Shown here piece after piece: positions 1 to 9,049 of a DNA stretch of 64,000 bases (within the stretch, counting starts at the first letter, position 1; the number at the start of each line of letters is the position of its first letter). The position numbers and the translations under genes were made by a program. The notes below the pieces were generated by a model, which saw only the letters and a list, made by a program, of their open reading frames with translations, did not search any database and had not been told where the DNA came from. Source of the stretch: Pukyongia salina (GTDB taxonomy: Bacteria; Bacteroidota; Bacteroidia; Flavobacteriales; Flavobacteriaceae); contig NZ_CP027062.1 in NCBI RefSeq assembly GCF_002966125.1, positions 3,118,273 to 3,182,272 on the forward strand, read 5' to 3'.

Positions 1-358
1 ACGATAGCATCATCATAGCTTCCCTGGTTTGTTTCAAGGCGGCCAGTGCTTCCTCTTCTTCTTTAGACAGTCCCGAGTTTGAAAAGACGATACTTCCTAC
101 GGTGACGGCCACCAGAAAAGTTGCAGCTATACTATACCACCATGGGTTTATCTTCGATCCGGATCGCGGTAGTGCGATCTCTGTAGCCGAAACTTCTTCC
201 TTCGCCTTCACAAATCCTTCAAACATGGGCTTCATTGGCTCCAGGTGGGCTGCTACCTCCCCATTGGTAAAATAGTCTCTCAAGGTTGCTTCTTCCGCCA
301 GGGTGGTATTCCCCTCGAAATAAGCGTCCAATAACCTTTCAATTCTAGCTGATTCCAT
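1..358 (-). CDS. Anti-sigma-like single-span membrane protein (3' part beyond window edge)
   Basis: The minus-strand frame starts at the ATG at 356-358 and stays open to base 1, giving 119 residues. It is too short on its left side to appear as a complete frame. The N-terminus is soluble and acidic (MESARIERLLDAYFEGNTTL), and a single hydrophobic segment follows near residues 73-92 (WWYSIAATFLVAVTVGSIVF). Its start overlaps the 3' end of the ECF sigma gene by 14 bases, so the two are probably co-transcribed and translationally coupled. That layout is typical of sigma/anti-sigma pairs in Bacteroidota. The anti-sigma role is inferred from context; I recognise no zinc-finger motif. Confidence 0.75.
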   Translation of the reverse strand, partial: MESARIERLLDAYFEGNTTLAEEATLRDYFTNGEVAAHLEPMKPMFEGFVKAKEEVSATEIALPRSGSKINPWWYSIAATFLVAVTVGSIVFSNSGLSKEEEEALAALKQTREAMMMLS

Positions 359-851
359 AGTTGTACTTTTTTATCATTTCTTCTCTAATTGCTTTTCTCG
401 CCCGGGATAATGCCACCCGTATGGCTGTTTCATTTAGATCCAGCATCTCTGCTATCTCTGCATATTCGTATTGTTCTACATCTCTTAGCTGAAGGATCAT
501 TCGTTGTTGTTCCGGAAGGGTTTCCATGATCTGAAAAACAAGGGTTACTCCATCATTCGCCTCTACCTGTTTCTCTACATTCTCCGAATTCTGAAAATTG
601 CTGTGAACGATCTTCATATTTCCGGCTTGCTTCGATTTTAAACGATCCAGACAATAGTTCTTGGTCATCGTCATCGCAAAGGCCTCAGGGTTCTTGTATT
701 TCCCTATCTTTTCCTTCCCATTCCATAATTTCAAAAAAATCTCCTGAACGGCATCCTCAGCTTCATCACTCGACACAAGGAGCCTCTTAGCCAGCCTATA
801 CAGCTTATCTTTAAAAGGCAATACGGTTGATAAAAACTCCTTTTGCTTCAT
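345..851 (-). CDS. RNA polymerase sigma factor, ECF (sigma-70 family)
   Basis: This 168-residue protein has the two ECF domains. Region 2 is at about residues 25-75, with the SDEAEDAVQEIFLKLW core and a DRLK end. Region 4 is at about residues 110-158, with LPEQQRMILQLRDVEQYEYAEIAEML followed by the helix NETAIRVALSRARKAIR. The length is normal for the family. It would direct RNA polymerase to a small regulon and is presumably held inactive by the membrane protein encoded downstream, whose start overlaps this stop by 14 bases. The target genes cannot be read from this window. Confidence 0.9.
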   Translation of the reverse strand: MKQKEFLSTVLPFKDKLYRLAKRLLVSSDEAEDAVQEIFLKLWNGKEKIGKYKNPEAFAMTMTKNYCLDRLKSKQAGNMKIVHSNFQNSENVEKQVEANDGVTLVFQIMETLPEQQRMILQLRDVEQYEYAEIAEMLDLNETAIRVALSRARKAIREEMIKKYNYGIS

Positions 852-996
852 TGTTTTGTTGGTTAGTGAACTCGCAATTGCTATGCCGTTCTTATATCTC
901 GACGAATGGTCTCCAATTTTGTTACAAATTAGTTGAACTTTCGCAATAATGTCCCTATTTTCGGAGTTTACAAGTTAGCTTTTGAAACAATTTCCC

Positions 997-2394
997 ATGA
1001 AAAAGAAAATTATTCTCCTACTTATAGCGGCCACTACCCTGCTTTCTTCCTGTTTTAAAGATAATGACGATGTGCTTCAGGAAGCTTCTACCCTGGATAT
1101 TCAGAATTTCATCTATCGCGGTCTCAATTTCTTTTACCTTTATAAAGCAGATACACCCGAACTGGCGAACGATGCCTTTGCAAACCAGCAGGCACTGGAC
1201 GATTTTCTCAACACTTTCAATTCACCGGAAGCCCTGTTCGATTTCCTTATCTCTGGTCAGGATCGATTCAGTATCCTGGTAGATAACTATATCGCCCTGG
1301 AAAATGCCCTGGCTGGTGTTACCCTCACCAACGGAATGGAATACGGCCTGGTACGCTATCCTAACAATCCCTCTAATATCTTCGGGTATGTGCGCTACGT
1401 ACTTCCAAATACAGATGCCGCCGCTAAAGGCCTCACAAGAGGTATGATCTTCAATACCGTGGACGGTACCCAGATCACCGAAAATAATTTCAGCGAATTG
1501 CTTGCACCCGACACTTATACTCTCGGGCTGGCAACTTTCGATGGCACCACCATCACTCCAACCGGAGACAGTGTTCAGTTAACCAAAGCCGAATACACCG
1601 AAAACCCGGTTTATGTGACCAGAACCTTCGATATCCTGGGACAAAAAGTGGGCTATCTTATGTACAACAGTTTTACACGGGATTTCGACCCCCAACTCAA
1701 TGCCGCTTTTGCCCAGTTCCAGGCAGACGGGGTTACAGACGTTATCCTCGACCTGAGATACAACGGGGGTGGTTCGGTAGAAACGGCAAGCGATCTTGCC
1801 AGTATGGTTACTGGTCAGTTTAACGGCCAGATCTTTTATACCGAACAATGGAACGAAGACCGACAAGCGGCCTACGCCAGCGACGGACTCTTTAACCAAA
1901 CCATCTCCACGGGGGAGGCCATAAACAGTTTAAATCTTAACCGAGTCTATATCATCACCACCGGGAGAACTGCCTCTGCAAGTGAAATGGTGATTAACGG
2001 CCTCGATCCGTATATTGATGTGATACAAGTGGGTGGAACCACTACCGGTAAATTTCAGGCATCATTCCTGCTGTACGATGCCCCGGCTCCAGATTTTAGC
2101 AGAACGCTTGCTAATCCCGATCATACATACGCTATGCTACCGTTAGTCTTTAAGACAGCGAATGCCAATGGAGTGACAGATTTTATAGATGGCCTGGCAC
2201 CCGATGTTGCCATGGACGAAGATTATTCTAATCTCGGTGAGCTGGGCGATATGAGTGAACCCCTGCTGGCGGCGGCTCTGGCAGAGATATTCCCATCTCC
2301 CTCGCCCGTTAGACCATATCGTTCGGGGCTGGAAGAAGTTTCCGAAAGCAAAGCTTCTTCTCCTCTGTACCAACTAATGATCGCAGAGAAATAA
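997..2394 (+). CDS. S41 family (C-terminal processing-like) peptidase, lipoprotein
   Basis: The product is 465 residues. I chose the ATG at 997 over a TTG at 982 because it opens directly on a lipoprotein signal peptide (MKKKIILLLIAATTLLSSC) with a lipobox cysteine at residue 19. A PDZ-like segment around residues 130-190 (AAAKGLTRGMIFNTVDGTQI) precedes the S41 fold, which carries LRYNGGGS and the active-site Ser in TASASE (Ser329), with a Lys in TTGKF downstream. Such enzymes cleave or trim envelope proteins, and the lipid anchor places this one at a membrane facing the periplasm or outside. It converges on the btuB-like gene with only 7 bp between the stops, and I see no terminator there. 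Confidence 0.88.
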   Translation: MKKKIILLLIAATTLLSSCFKDNDDVLQEASTLDIQNFIYRGLNFFYLYKADTPELANDAFANQQALDDFLNTFNSPEALFDFLISGQDRFSILVDNYIALENALAGVTLTNGMEYGLVRYPNNPSNIFGYVRYVLPNTDAAAKGLTRGMIFNTVDGTQITENNFSELLAPDTYTLGLATFDGTTITPTGDSVQLTKAEYTENPVYVTRTFDILGQKVGYLMYNSFTRDFDPQLNAAFAQFQADGVTDVILDLRYNGGGSVETASDLASMVTGQFNGQIFYTEQWNEDRQAAYASDGLFNQTISTGEAINSLNLNRVYIITTGRTASASEMVINGLDPYIDVIQVGGTTTGKFQASFLLYDAPAPDFSRTLANPDHTYAMLPLVFKTANANGVTDFIDGLAPDVAMDEDYSNLGELGDMSEPLLAAALAEIFPSPSPVRPYRSGLEEVSESKASSPLYQLMIAEK

Positions 2395-2401
2395 ACACCC
2401 A

Positions 2402-4333
2402 CTAGTTAAGATCAAGACTAAACCCTACCCGCACATTCCTGCCTCGTGCCTGATAGCGGTATAGTTCTTCGTACTCTTCATTCAGCAGATTGGAGACAGC
2501 TGCAAATAAACTTATCGTCTCATTAACCCGGGTTCGAAAATTGAACCCGATCAGGCCGTAACTATCCAGGGTCACACTTTCGCTTTCAAAGGTATCGGGA
2601 TTGAAAAATATATCTTCCCGCTCTCCGGTGAACAGATATTTCAATTGGAAATTTGTCCCTTCCTTCAGGCGAAACTGTAGTGAGGCATTGACCTTATGTT
2701 CGGGGATTCGTAAAGAAAACCGTTCATCTACCTGAGTGTTGGTATAATTGGCATTTAGTGTCCATTTTTCTGAAATTTTTGCTGAAGTATTTACTTCTAC
2801 ACCACTCGCATTAAATTCGGTAGCGCTATTCCAATATTGAAAAACGAAATTCTCAGGGTCCACATTTACGAAGTCAACGTAATTTTCTTCCCTCCTGTTA
2901 AAATACACTACACTAAAGCTAAGATCATTTCCGAAGCCATAAGTAACTCCACCCTCGATCGTTCTGTTTTCCTCAGGGATTAACGCCTGGTTTCCATAGA
3001 TGGGGTCGAATAACTGAAATAACGACGGAGTTATATAAGCTGTGCTGTAAGAGCCCAATAACTTGATCGTATGTTCGCCCATATCGAATCTGTAAGACGG
3101 ATTGATCTGATATACCAAATGGCTGTCGTAAGCACTATGAATATTTACTCGTAGGCCGGCATTTAAATTAAACCCAAAATCTGAAACATAGACAGCGTTT
3201 ACATATGGATCGAGTATGCTAAAATTTGCATCTTCAGAATCTGTTTGCTGCTCGAAGGCCACACCCCCGAAGGGTATGGTATACGAATTTATCCTACTGA
3301 AATTTCCATTGAACCCCGCTACCAGGTGAATATTACTACCAAACCTGTGATCGAAATAGGTATCGAAAGTGTAGGCTTTGCTATCGTACTTAGCGGGGAA
3401 GGAAGATTCTATCTCCCGCTCTACCCACGAATACGAATCGTTAATCACAAACGAGCCGTTTTTATAGGCCCATTTAAAGTTACCGCCTCTGCGCAGCTGT
3501 TGGCTGATCGTGCGGTAATCGGCATCCATATAACTAAAATCATCAAAATCCGATTTAAACTTATCAATGGCCACAAACTGACTAAGCTGTATCTTCTCGG
3601 TAATATTATATCCCACATTAAGCCGGGTATTGAACCGGTTATACAGATCACTTTCAAAGGGTTCTGAACCCTCCGGAGCGGCTATGGCCGAGAGCCCATC
3701 TGCAAAACGATGAGAGAGATCTAGGGCGTAGAAAAATTTCCCCGGGCTCCCGTTTACAGATACCTGGTTCTCTATAAGGGAAGGATTAAAATCTTGGTTC
3801 TCTGCAGACTGATTGGTGCCTATAGAACTTGTCACCATAGCAGAAACATCTTTCTTCCCGCTTTTTTTAGTTCGGATATGGATCACCGCAGTCGCGGCTC
3901 CGCTTCCGTATAGTACACTGGAGGCTCCTTTTAGCACCTCTACAGACGCCACCCTATTGAGGTCTATCAGGCGCAGGTCGAAATCGTTAGCCAATTGGGA
4001 GGCGTCATTTAACTGTACGCCATCTACCATGATCACCACCTGCCTGTTGCTACCTCCACGAACGAAGTAAGACAGGTTCTGACCTTCATTGCTCAAATTT
4101 CCGTTGATCTCAATACCGCTTAGCTCGTTGAGTAGTTCTGCCAGAGAGCTGCCTTCGTTCTGTGCCAGCATATCGGATGTTATCCTGGCCACAACTTTCC
4201 CGCTGTTCTTAACGTTCATTCTCGATTTGGTATCAATTAGTACGCTGTCCAATTGTTCTACCTTTCCACTTTCCTGGGACCAAAGCGTTGTTAACGACCC
4301 CAAAAAGAGTAATCCAATTACAAATTGTTTCAT
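2402..4333 (-). CDS. btuB: TonB-dependent outer-membrane receptor, BtuB-like (cobalamin/corrinoid)
   Basis: The product is 643 residues from the ATG at 4331-4333. The longer open frame upstream runs through the riboswitch leader and is rejected. A signal peptide (MKQFVIGLLFLGSLTTLWSQ) is followed by a plug domain at about residues 35-150, with MVDGVQLND and VEVLKGASSVLYGSGA. A long beta-barrel follows, ending in the aromatic, charged strand RVGFSLDLN. TonB receptors import scarce ligands across the outer membrane. The B12 riboswitch immediately upstream on the same strand and the divergent BtuFCD-like operon make cobalamin or a related corrinoid the likely substrate. There is no CarboxypepD-like extension, so it is a BtuB-type rather than a SusC-type receptor. 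Confidence 0.85.
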   Translation of the reverse strand: MKQFVIGLLFLGSLTTLWSQESGKVEQLDSVLIDTKSRMNVKNSGKVVARITSDMLAQNEGSSLAELLNELSGIEINGNLSNEGQNLSYFVRGGSNRQVVIMVDGVQLNDASQLANDFDLRLIDLNRVASVEVLKGASSVLYGSGAATAVIHIRTKKSGKKDVSAMVTSSIGTNQSAENQDFNPSLIENQVSVNGSPGKFFYALDLSHRFADGLSAIAAPEGSEPFESDLYNRFNTRLNVGYNITEKIQLSQFVAIDKFKSDFDDFSYMDADYRTISQQLRRGGNFKWAYKNGSFVINDSYSWVEREIESSFPAKYDSKAYTFDTYFDHRFGSNIHLVAGFNGNFSRINSYTIPFGGVAFEQQTDSEDANFSILDPYVNAVYVSDFGFNLNAGLRVNIHSAYDSHLVYQINPSYRFDMGEHTIKLLGSYSTAYITPSLFQLFDPIYGNQALIPEENRTIEGGVTYGFGNDLSFSVVYFNRREENYVDFVNVDPENFVFQYWNSATEFNASGVEVNTSAKISEKWTLNANYTNTQVDERFSLRIPEHKVNASLQFRLKEGTNFQLKYLFTGEREDIFFNPDTFESESVTLDSYGLIGFNFRTRVNETISLFAAVSNLLNEEYEELYRYQARGRNVRVGFSLDLN

Positions 4334-4381
4334 TTTAATAATAATTAAAACGGAATACAGATGCAGTTTACCTGCGACGAT

Positions 4382-4451
4382 CTTCAGAAATTTTACTTCT
4401 GAAGTGCCCAAACCTTTATCCCGAAAGTTCGACAATAGCTGAATTTGGGCA
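4382..4451 (-). promoter_or_regulatory. Candidate riboswitch expression platform (competing helix plus hairpin)
   Basis: On the minus strand, the end of the B12 box (TGCCCAAA, plus-strand 4444-4451) is perfectly complementary to TTTGGGCA (4405-4412). This 8-bp helix would compete with the ligand-bound aptamer fold. Directly next to it is a perfect 8-bp hairpin, CTTCAGAA/TTCTGAAG (4382-4389 with 4397-4404). No U-tract follows, which favours translational or Rho-type control over intrinsic termination. The switching role is inferred. Confidence 0.5.
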
Positions 4452-4618
4452 GGTCTCCTGGCTTGCCTTTTGTGCTACCTTCCCACCTGTTACAGGCAGT
4501 GGTTTTGAAGTGGCACAATCACATGGTATTGTGACGGCTTACAGTTGCGGGAACAGCTTCGGTTTTTCACCGAATTCCCTTTTAAGAAACACCTGTGGAT
4601 AAAGTGCTTCACCAAAAT
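4445..4618 (-). promoter_or_regulatory. Cobalamin (B12) riboswitch upstream of btuB
   Basis: The minus strand carries the conserved cobalamin aptamer parts in order. These are a 5' GGTGAAG start, the GGTGAAAAACC segment, the TTCCCGCAACTGTAAGCC core, and the B12 box AGCCAGGAGACCTGCC at plus-strand 4448-4463. A near-consensus -7 box (TAATTTCG, 4625-4632) just upstream would start transcription close to the aptamer. Together with the platform region it fills most of the 345-bp gap between btuB and the divergent operon. Ligand binding should reduce btuB expression, as is usual for this class. Confidence 0.93.
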
Positions 4619-4678
4619 TCGAAACGAAATTAAGGATTTAATTCAGACGAAGACGTAATAAATCTGTTATTTTTGGGC

Positions 4679-5839
4679 ATGCGATTAATTTTATTTTCAC
4701 TTTCCCTGCTAATGATGTTTTCCTGTAAGGAGATCGAAAATTCTCCTTCCATTGTTAGGGATACAGTTAGTACAAATAGCGTTGAATATGCCGAAGGGTT
4801 TTCAATTCATGAAGCCGATAATTTTATTACCCTCACGGTAAAAAACCCCTGGCCAGGTTCTAACGAATCGTTTACCTACGAGCTGAAGAAAAAAGGGTTG
4901 AGTGAAGAAGAAGATCAAAAAACCAACAGGCCCTGGCACGACTCCGGCTTCCATAAAGTACTAAAATACCCCGTAGAATCTATAGTGGTAACTTCCACAA
5001 CTCATATTCCTTCCCTGGATATGCTGGGCGTTACCGATAAGCTAATTGGCTTTCCAAATCTCGATTATATCTCATCTAAAAATGCTCGCAAGCTCATTGC
5101 GGAGGGAAAGATCGTAGAATTAGGTCAAAACGAGTCTATCAACACCGAAGTACTTATAGATCTTGAACCCGAAATCGTTGTGAGCTTTGCCGTTGACGGT
5201 TCGAATAAAACGATTGACAATATTCAAAAAGCGGGAATCCCGGTGATCTATAATGCAGATTGGACCGAGAAACACCCTCTTGGAAAGGCGGAATGGATCA
5301 AGTTCTTCGGGGCCTTATTTGGGAAACAGAAAGAGGCAGATAGCATTTTTAAGGTTATAGAATTAGAATATTTTGCAGCAATGGAGCTCGCCCGGAAGGC
5401 CAAAACCAAGCCTACGGTACTTAGCGGCGCCATGTATAAAGACGTTTGGTACATGCCCCAGGGCGATAGCTGGGCAGCACAATTTATAGCCGATGCCAAC
5501 GGCGAATACCTATGGAAAGAAACCGAAGGCACCGGAAGCCTGTCTATGAGTTTAGAATCTGTCTTGGATAAAGGTAAAGACGCCGATTTCTGGATTGGTC
5601 CCGGGCAGTTCGTTACGGTAGCTCAATTTGAAGAAGCCCATCCGGTATATACCGAATTCCGGGCCCTGAAAAATGGAAACGTATACACATTTACCGCCAA
5701 CAAAGGTGAAACCGGAGGCGTACTTTATTACGAACTCGCTCCCAACAGGCCGGATATCGTACTAAAGGATATAATTAAAATTTTACATCCCGAGCTCCTT
5801 CCAGATCACCAATTGTACTTTTTTACCCAAGTTGAATAA
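4679..5839 (+). CDS. btuF: ABC transporter substrate-binding lipoprotein, BtuF/FepB-like
   Basis: The product is 386 residues. The ATG at 4679 (MRLILFSLSLLMMFSC) gives a lipoprotein signal with the lipobox cysteine at residue 16; the TTG two codons earlier is not needed. The helical-backbone metal/corrinoid-binding fold begins around residue 100 (VVTSTTHIPSLDMLGVTDKLIG) and contains the LEPEIVVSFA segment and a C-terminal lobe ending with the transporter-docking region. It would capture the corrinoid in the periplasm and hand it to the permease, whose ATG overlaps this stop by one base. Iron-siderophore transport is the alternative, but the neighbouring B12 riboswitch favours cobalamin. Confidence 0.82.
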   Translation: MRLILFSLSLLMMFSCKEIENSPSIVRDTVSTNSVEYAEGFSIHEADNFITLTVKNPWPGSNESFTYELKKKGLSEEEDQKTNRPWHDSGFHKVLKYPVESIVVTSTTHIPSLDMLGVTDKLIGFPNLDYISSKNARKLIAEGKIVELGQNESINTEVLIDLEPEIVVSFAVDGSNKTIDNIQKAGIPVIYNADWTEKHPLGKAEWIKFFGALFGKQKEADSIFKVIELEYFAAMELARKAKTKPTVLSGAMYKDVWYMPQGDSWAAQFIADANGEYLWKETEGTGSLSMSLESVLDKGKDADFWIGPGQFVTVAQFEEAHPVYTEFRALKNGNVYTFTANKGETGGVLYYELAPNRPDIVLKDIIKILHPELLPDHQLYFFTQVE

Positions 5840-6870
5840 TGGAAACCCGTAGATCATATAAGCTTTGGTTTATCGTACTAATATTGGTGCTGCTCATATT
5901 CTTCCTTCTGAATATAAGCCTGGGATCTGTGCGTATTCCATTTGCCGATGTGATCTCTTCCCTTACCGCTCAAGGTGCTTCGAAGTCAACCTGGGAATAT
6001 ATTATTATAGAGTATCGCCTGCCAAAAGCCCTTACTGCGATTCTGGCAGGTAGCGGTCTCGCGGTTAGTGGTCTCCTTATGCAAACGCTGTTCCGCAATC
6101 CCCTGGCAGGACCCTTCGTACTTGGATTGAGCAGTGGAGCCAGCCTTGGGGTGGCATTGCTCATACTGGGCGCAGGAGCCTTTGGCGGATTTATGGGCAG
6201 TTTGTTGCTCAGCCAATGGAGCCTTGTAATCGCATCGGCGCTGGGAAGTTTCCTGGTATTACTTGCCGTGCTCGCCGTAACGCTGCACGTAAAAGATAGT
6301 ATGGCTATATTAATAATAGGACTGATGTTTGGGAGTGTGACCGCTGCAGTTGTGGCCGTACTTTCGTATTTCAGTACAGCCGAAAAACTTCAGCAATATA
6401 TTTTCTGGAGTTTTGGGAGCCTTGGAGACCAGTCCTGGCCGGGTATTATTATCCTGGCACTCTGTTGTGTCCTTGGGGTGCTGATAGCATTTTTTAGCTG
6501 TAAATCACTCAATGCCTTACTGTTAGGAGAGAATTATGCGAAAAGTATGGGGCTTCGTATAAAAAGAACAACTTTGTTTATCATCCTGGCCACAAGCATC
6601 CTGGCGGGAGGAATCACGGCCTTTGCCGGACCCATCGCCTTTGTAGGCCTCGCTGTACCTCATTTAACCAGGCAGTTGTTCACCACCTCCAATCATTTTG
6701 TCCTGCTTCCTGCAGTTCTGCTTACCGGTGCTATTTTAATGCTTATCTGCGATACCGTTGCACAACTTCCATTCAATGAAGCCACATTGCCCATTAATGC
6801 CATCACTTCATTGATTGGTGCTCCGGTTGTGATTTGGTTACTAGTTCGGAAACGTAAATTATTATTTTAA
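5839..6870 (+). CDS. btuC: ABC transporter permease, FecCD/BtuC family
   Basis: The 343-residue protein is hydrophobic along its whole length, with about ten predicted membrane segments, the usual size for the family. Recognisable FecCD signatures are RLPKALTAILAGSGLAVSGLLMQTLFRNPLAGP near residues 60-92 and the coupling-region sequence GPIAFVGLAVPH near residues 268-279. It forms the inner-membrane channel for the substrate delivered by the lipoprotein encoded upstream. The start overlaps the previous stop (TAATG), and the next gene overlaps this stop in the same way, so the three are one translationally coupled operon. Confidence 0.9.
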   Translation: METRRSYKLWFIVLILVLLIFFLLNISLGSVRIPFADVISSLTAQGASKSTWEYIIIEYRLPKALTAILAGSGLAVSGLLMQTLFRNPLAGPFVLGLSSGASLGVALLILGAGAFGGFMGSLLLSQWSLVIASALGSFLVLLAVLAVTLHVKDSMAILIIGLMFGSVTAAVVAVLSYFSTAEKLQQYIFWSFGSLGDQSWPGIIILALCCVLGVLIAFFSCKSLNALLLGENYAKSMGLRIKRTTLFIILATSILAGGITAFAGPIAFVGLAVPHLTRQLFTTSNHFVLLPAVLLTGAILMLICDTVAQLPFNEATLPINAITSLIGAPVVIWLLVRKRKLLF

Positions 6871-7664
6871 TGACTTCGGAAAGTAAGCATATCGCCATTG
6901 CTGTAAACGATCTTTCGATAGGATACTTCCGAAGGAAAAAAGCCCTTGCCGTAGCCAAGCCTATTAATTTCAGCATTGAAAGTGGTAATCTAATTGCTCT
7001 GGTAGGTGCCAATGGGATAGGGAAATCTACATTACTGAGAACCCTCTCCGGGATGCAGGCAAAACTAAAGGGAAGTATAAAGATCTGTGGTAAGGAACTA
7101 TCCGGCTATTCCAGCCTTGAACGTGCAACACAGCTTAGTGTGGTTCTTACCGAAGCACCGGCTTCCGGGAATCTTACCGTAAGAGAATTGGTTTCATTGG
7201 GCCGGCAACCGTACACAGGGAGTTTTGGATTTTTATCTGAAAAGGATAAGGAAATGATCGATAATGCCCTTAGCACCACCGAAACTACCCCACTCGAGAA
7301 CAGAAAATGCTATGAGCTTAGCGACGGACAAATGCAGCGTGTGGTAATAGCACGGGCCCTGGCGCAGGACACTCCGCTGATCTTCTTAGACGAACCTACT
7401 ACACATTTAGACCTGTACCACCGGGCGTACATATTAAAATTACTGAAAAGACTCACTTCCGAAAATGGAAAGACAGTACTTTTTTCAACCCATGAGATCG
7501 ATCTTGGCATACAACTGGCCGATGTAATGCTCGTCATGGATGATTTGGGCATTCATCAGGGTTCTCCGCAACAGCTAATCGAGGATGGAAAGTTTAATAA
7601 CCTCTTCCCCGAGGATACCATAGAATTTGACGCTTCCAACGGTCGGTTTACCATTAAGAATTAA
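6870..7664 (+). CDS. btuD: ABC transporter ATP-binding protein, FecE/BtuD-like
   Basis: The 264-residue ATPase has a Walker A motif (GANGIGKST), an ABC signature in slightly variant form (LSDGQMQR instead of LSGGQ), a Walker B with D-loop (LIFLDEPTTHLD), and a switch His in STHEID. It powers the BtuC-like permease encoded immediately upstream, overlapping its stop by one base. The next gene, rmuC, lies 49 bp on behind its own -7 box, so the transporter operon probably ends here, although no hairpin terminator is visible. Confidence 0.9.
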   Translation: MTSESKHIAIAVNDLSIGYFRRKKALAVAKPINFSIESGNLIALVGANGIGKSTLLRTLSGMQAKLKGSIKICGKELSGYSSLERATQLSVVLTEAPASGNLTVRELVSLGRQPYTGSFGFLSEKDKEMIDNALSTTETTPLENRKCYELSDGQMQRVVIARALAQDTPLIFLDEPTTHLDLYHRAYILKLLKRLTSENGKTVLFSTHEIDLGIQLADVMLVMDDLGIHQGSPQQLIEDGKFNNLFPEDTIEFDASNGRFTIKN

Positions 7665-7665
7665 T

Positions 7666-7673
7666 TATCTTTG
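7666..7673 (+). promoter_or_regulatory. -7 box TATCTTTG upstream of rmuC
   Basis: A perfect TAnnTTTG match lies 40 bases before the rmuC ATG. No clear TTTG -33 element is seen at the expected spacing. Confidence 0.5.
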
Positions 7674-7713
7674 AAATTAAGATTTCTAATTCCCGCTTAT
7701 ACCCTACACACAC

Positions 7714-9030
7714 ATGAGTGAAACCTTTCTATTTTTATTATTAGCCGGTATATGTTTGCTTATTGGAGCTTTTATTGGCAACCTTATCTCTCGCCTAAAA
7801 CAAAAGGCCGAGACAGGGAAAATGGAAGAACGGCTGGACCAATCGCAATTACAGCAGGAACGATTACAGGAGCGACTTGAAAATATCTTGAACGAACGCG
7901 AACAGATAAGGAAGGAAAAAGAATTTCTGAATAGTGAATTAGTTAGGCGTAATACCGAATTCGAAAACCTGGAAATAAAAAACAGGGAACAAAAGGAGGA
8001 AGTAGAAAAACTCCAGGAGAAATTCACCAAGGAATTCGAGAATCTTGCCAACAAGATCCTCGATGAAAAGTCGAGCAAGTTTACCAAACAGAATAGAGAG
8101 AACCTGGAGATCCTTCTCAACCCACTGCAAGAAAAAATAAAGACCTTCGAAAAGAAGGTAGAAGACAGCAACAAGGAAAGCGTAGGGCGGCACAGTGAGC
8201 TTAAAGAGCAGTTAAAACACCTTTCCGAATTAAACAGGCAGATAAGTAAGGAGGCCGACAATCTTACAAAAGCCCTTAAAGGAGATTCTAAGATGCAGGG
8301 AAACTGGGGAGAGCTAATTCTTACGCGTATCCTGGAAAAATCCGGACTCGAAAAAGGCCGGGAATATACCATTCAGGATAGCCACACCAATTCCCAGGGA
8401 AAAAGACTTCAAACAGATGTACTTATTCATCTGCCAGACGGGAAGAAGATGATCGTGGATAGTAAGGTTTCCCTGGTGGATTTCGAACGCTTTGTTTCCG
8501 AAGAAGATGAAGAGCTGAAACAAGGTCATTTAAAAAAACACATCGCTTCCATTAAGAAACATGTTGAGGACCTTAGCAATAAACAGTACCAATACCTCAT
8601 GGATGAAAGCCCCGATACCGTTTTTATGTTTGTTCCTATTGAGCCCGCATTTGCGATTGCCGCTGCCAACGAACCTAATATTTACGAAGAAGCTTTTAAC
8701 AAACAGATCATAATCGTTACTCCCTCTACCCTGCTTGCAGCACTTCGCCTGGTAGATAACCTCTGGCAGAACGACCGCCAAACACAGAACGCCCTGGCCA
8801 TCGCTAAAGAGGCAGGAGCGCTATACGATTCCTTTACAAATCTAACCGATGAGCTAATAAAAGTAGGTAAGCAGATTGGGACGGTGCAGGGCACTTACGA
8901 AAGCGCCATGAAAAAGCTTACCGGCCGCGGTAACCTCATCCGAAGGGTTGAAAACCTGAAAAAACTGGGGGCTAAAGCGAGTAAACATATAGATGAGAAA
9001 CTCCTCAAACGGGCCGAGGAGGAAGATTGA
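7714..9030 (+). CDS. rmuC: DNA recombination protein RmuC homologue
   Basis: The product is 438 residues. An N-terminal membrane anchor (residues 3-24, ETFLFLLLAGICLLIGAFIG) is followed by a highly charged coiled coil to about residue 160. The RmuC nuclease-like domain comes next, with GNWGELILTRILEKSGL, the core VDSKVSLVDFERFV, and DTVFMFVPIEPAFAIA. RmuC proteins limit rearrangement at inverted repeats; the domain is related to restriction-type nucleases. The ATG at 7714 follows a -7 box. The long antisense frame across the coiled coil is a composition shadow. Confidence 0.93.
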   Translation: MSETFLFLLLAGICLLIGAFIGNLISRLKQKAETGKMEERLDQSQLQQERLQERLENILNEREQIRKEKEFLNSELVRRNTEFENLEIKNREQKEEVEKLQEKFTKEFENLANKILDEKSSKFTKQNRENLEILLNPLQEKIKTFEKKVEDSNKESVGRHSELKEQLKHLSELNRQISKEADNLTKALKGDSKMQGNWGELILTRILEKSGLEKGREYTIQDSHTNSQGKRLQTDVLIHLPDGKKMIVDSKVSLVDFERFVSEEDEELKQGHLKKHIASIKKHVEDLSNKQYQYLMDESPDTVFMFVPIEPAFAIAAANEPNIYEEAFNKQIIIVTPSTLLAALRLVDNLWQNDRQTQNALAIAKEAGALYDSFTNLTDELIKVGKQIGTVQGTYESAMKKLTGRGNLIRRVENLKKLGAKASKHIDEKLLKRAEEED

Positions 9031-9049
9031 ACAGAAACAGCCCGAGCAC

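Noticed and set aside
4668..4675. TATTTTTG as promoter of the btuF-like gene
   Set aside because: It lies only three bases before the ATG, so the transcript would start at or inside the gene, and no -33 element fits.
7704..8372. A 222-residue minus-strand frame rich in Ser and Phe, antisense to the rmuC coiled coil
   Set aside because: It mirrors the Glu/Lys-rich codons of a well-supported gene and has no domain or start signal.
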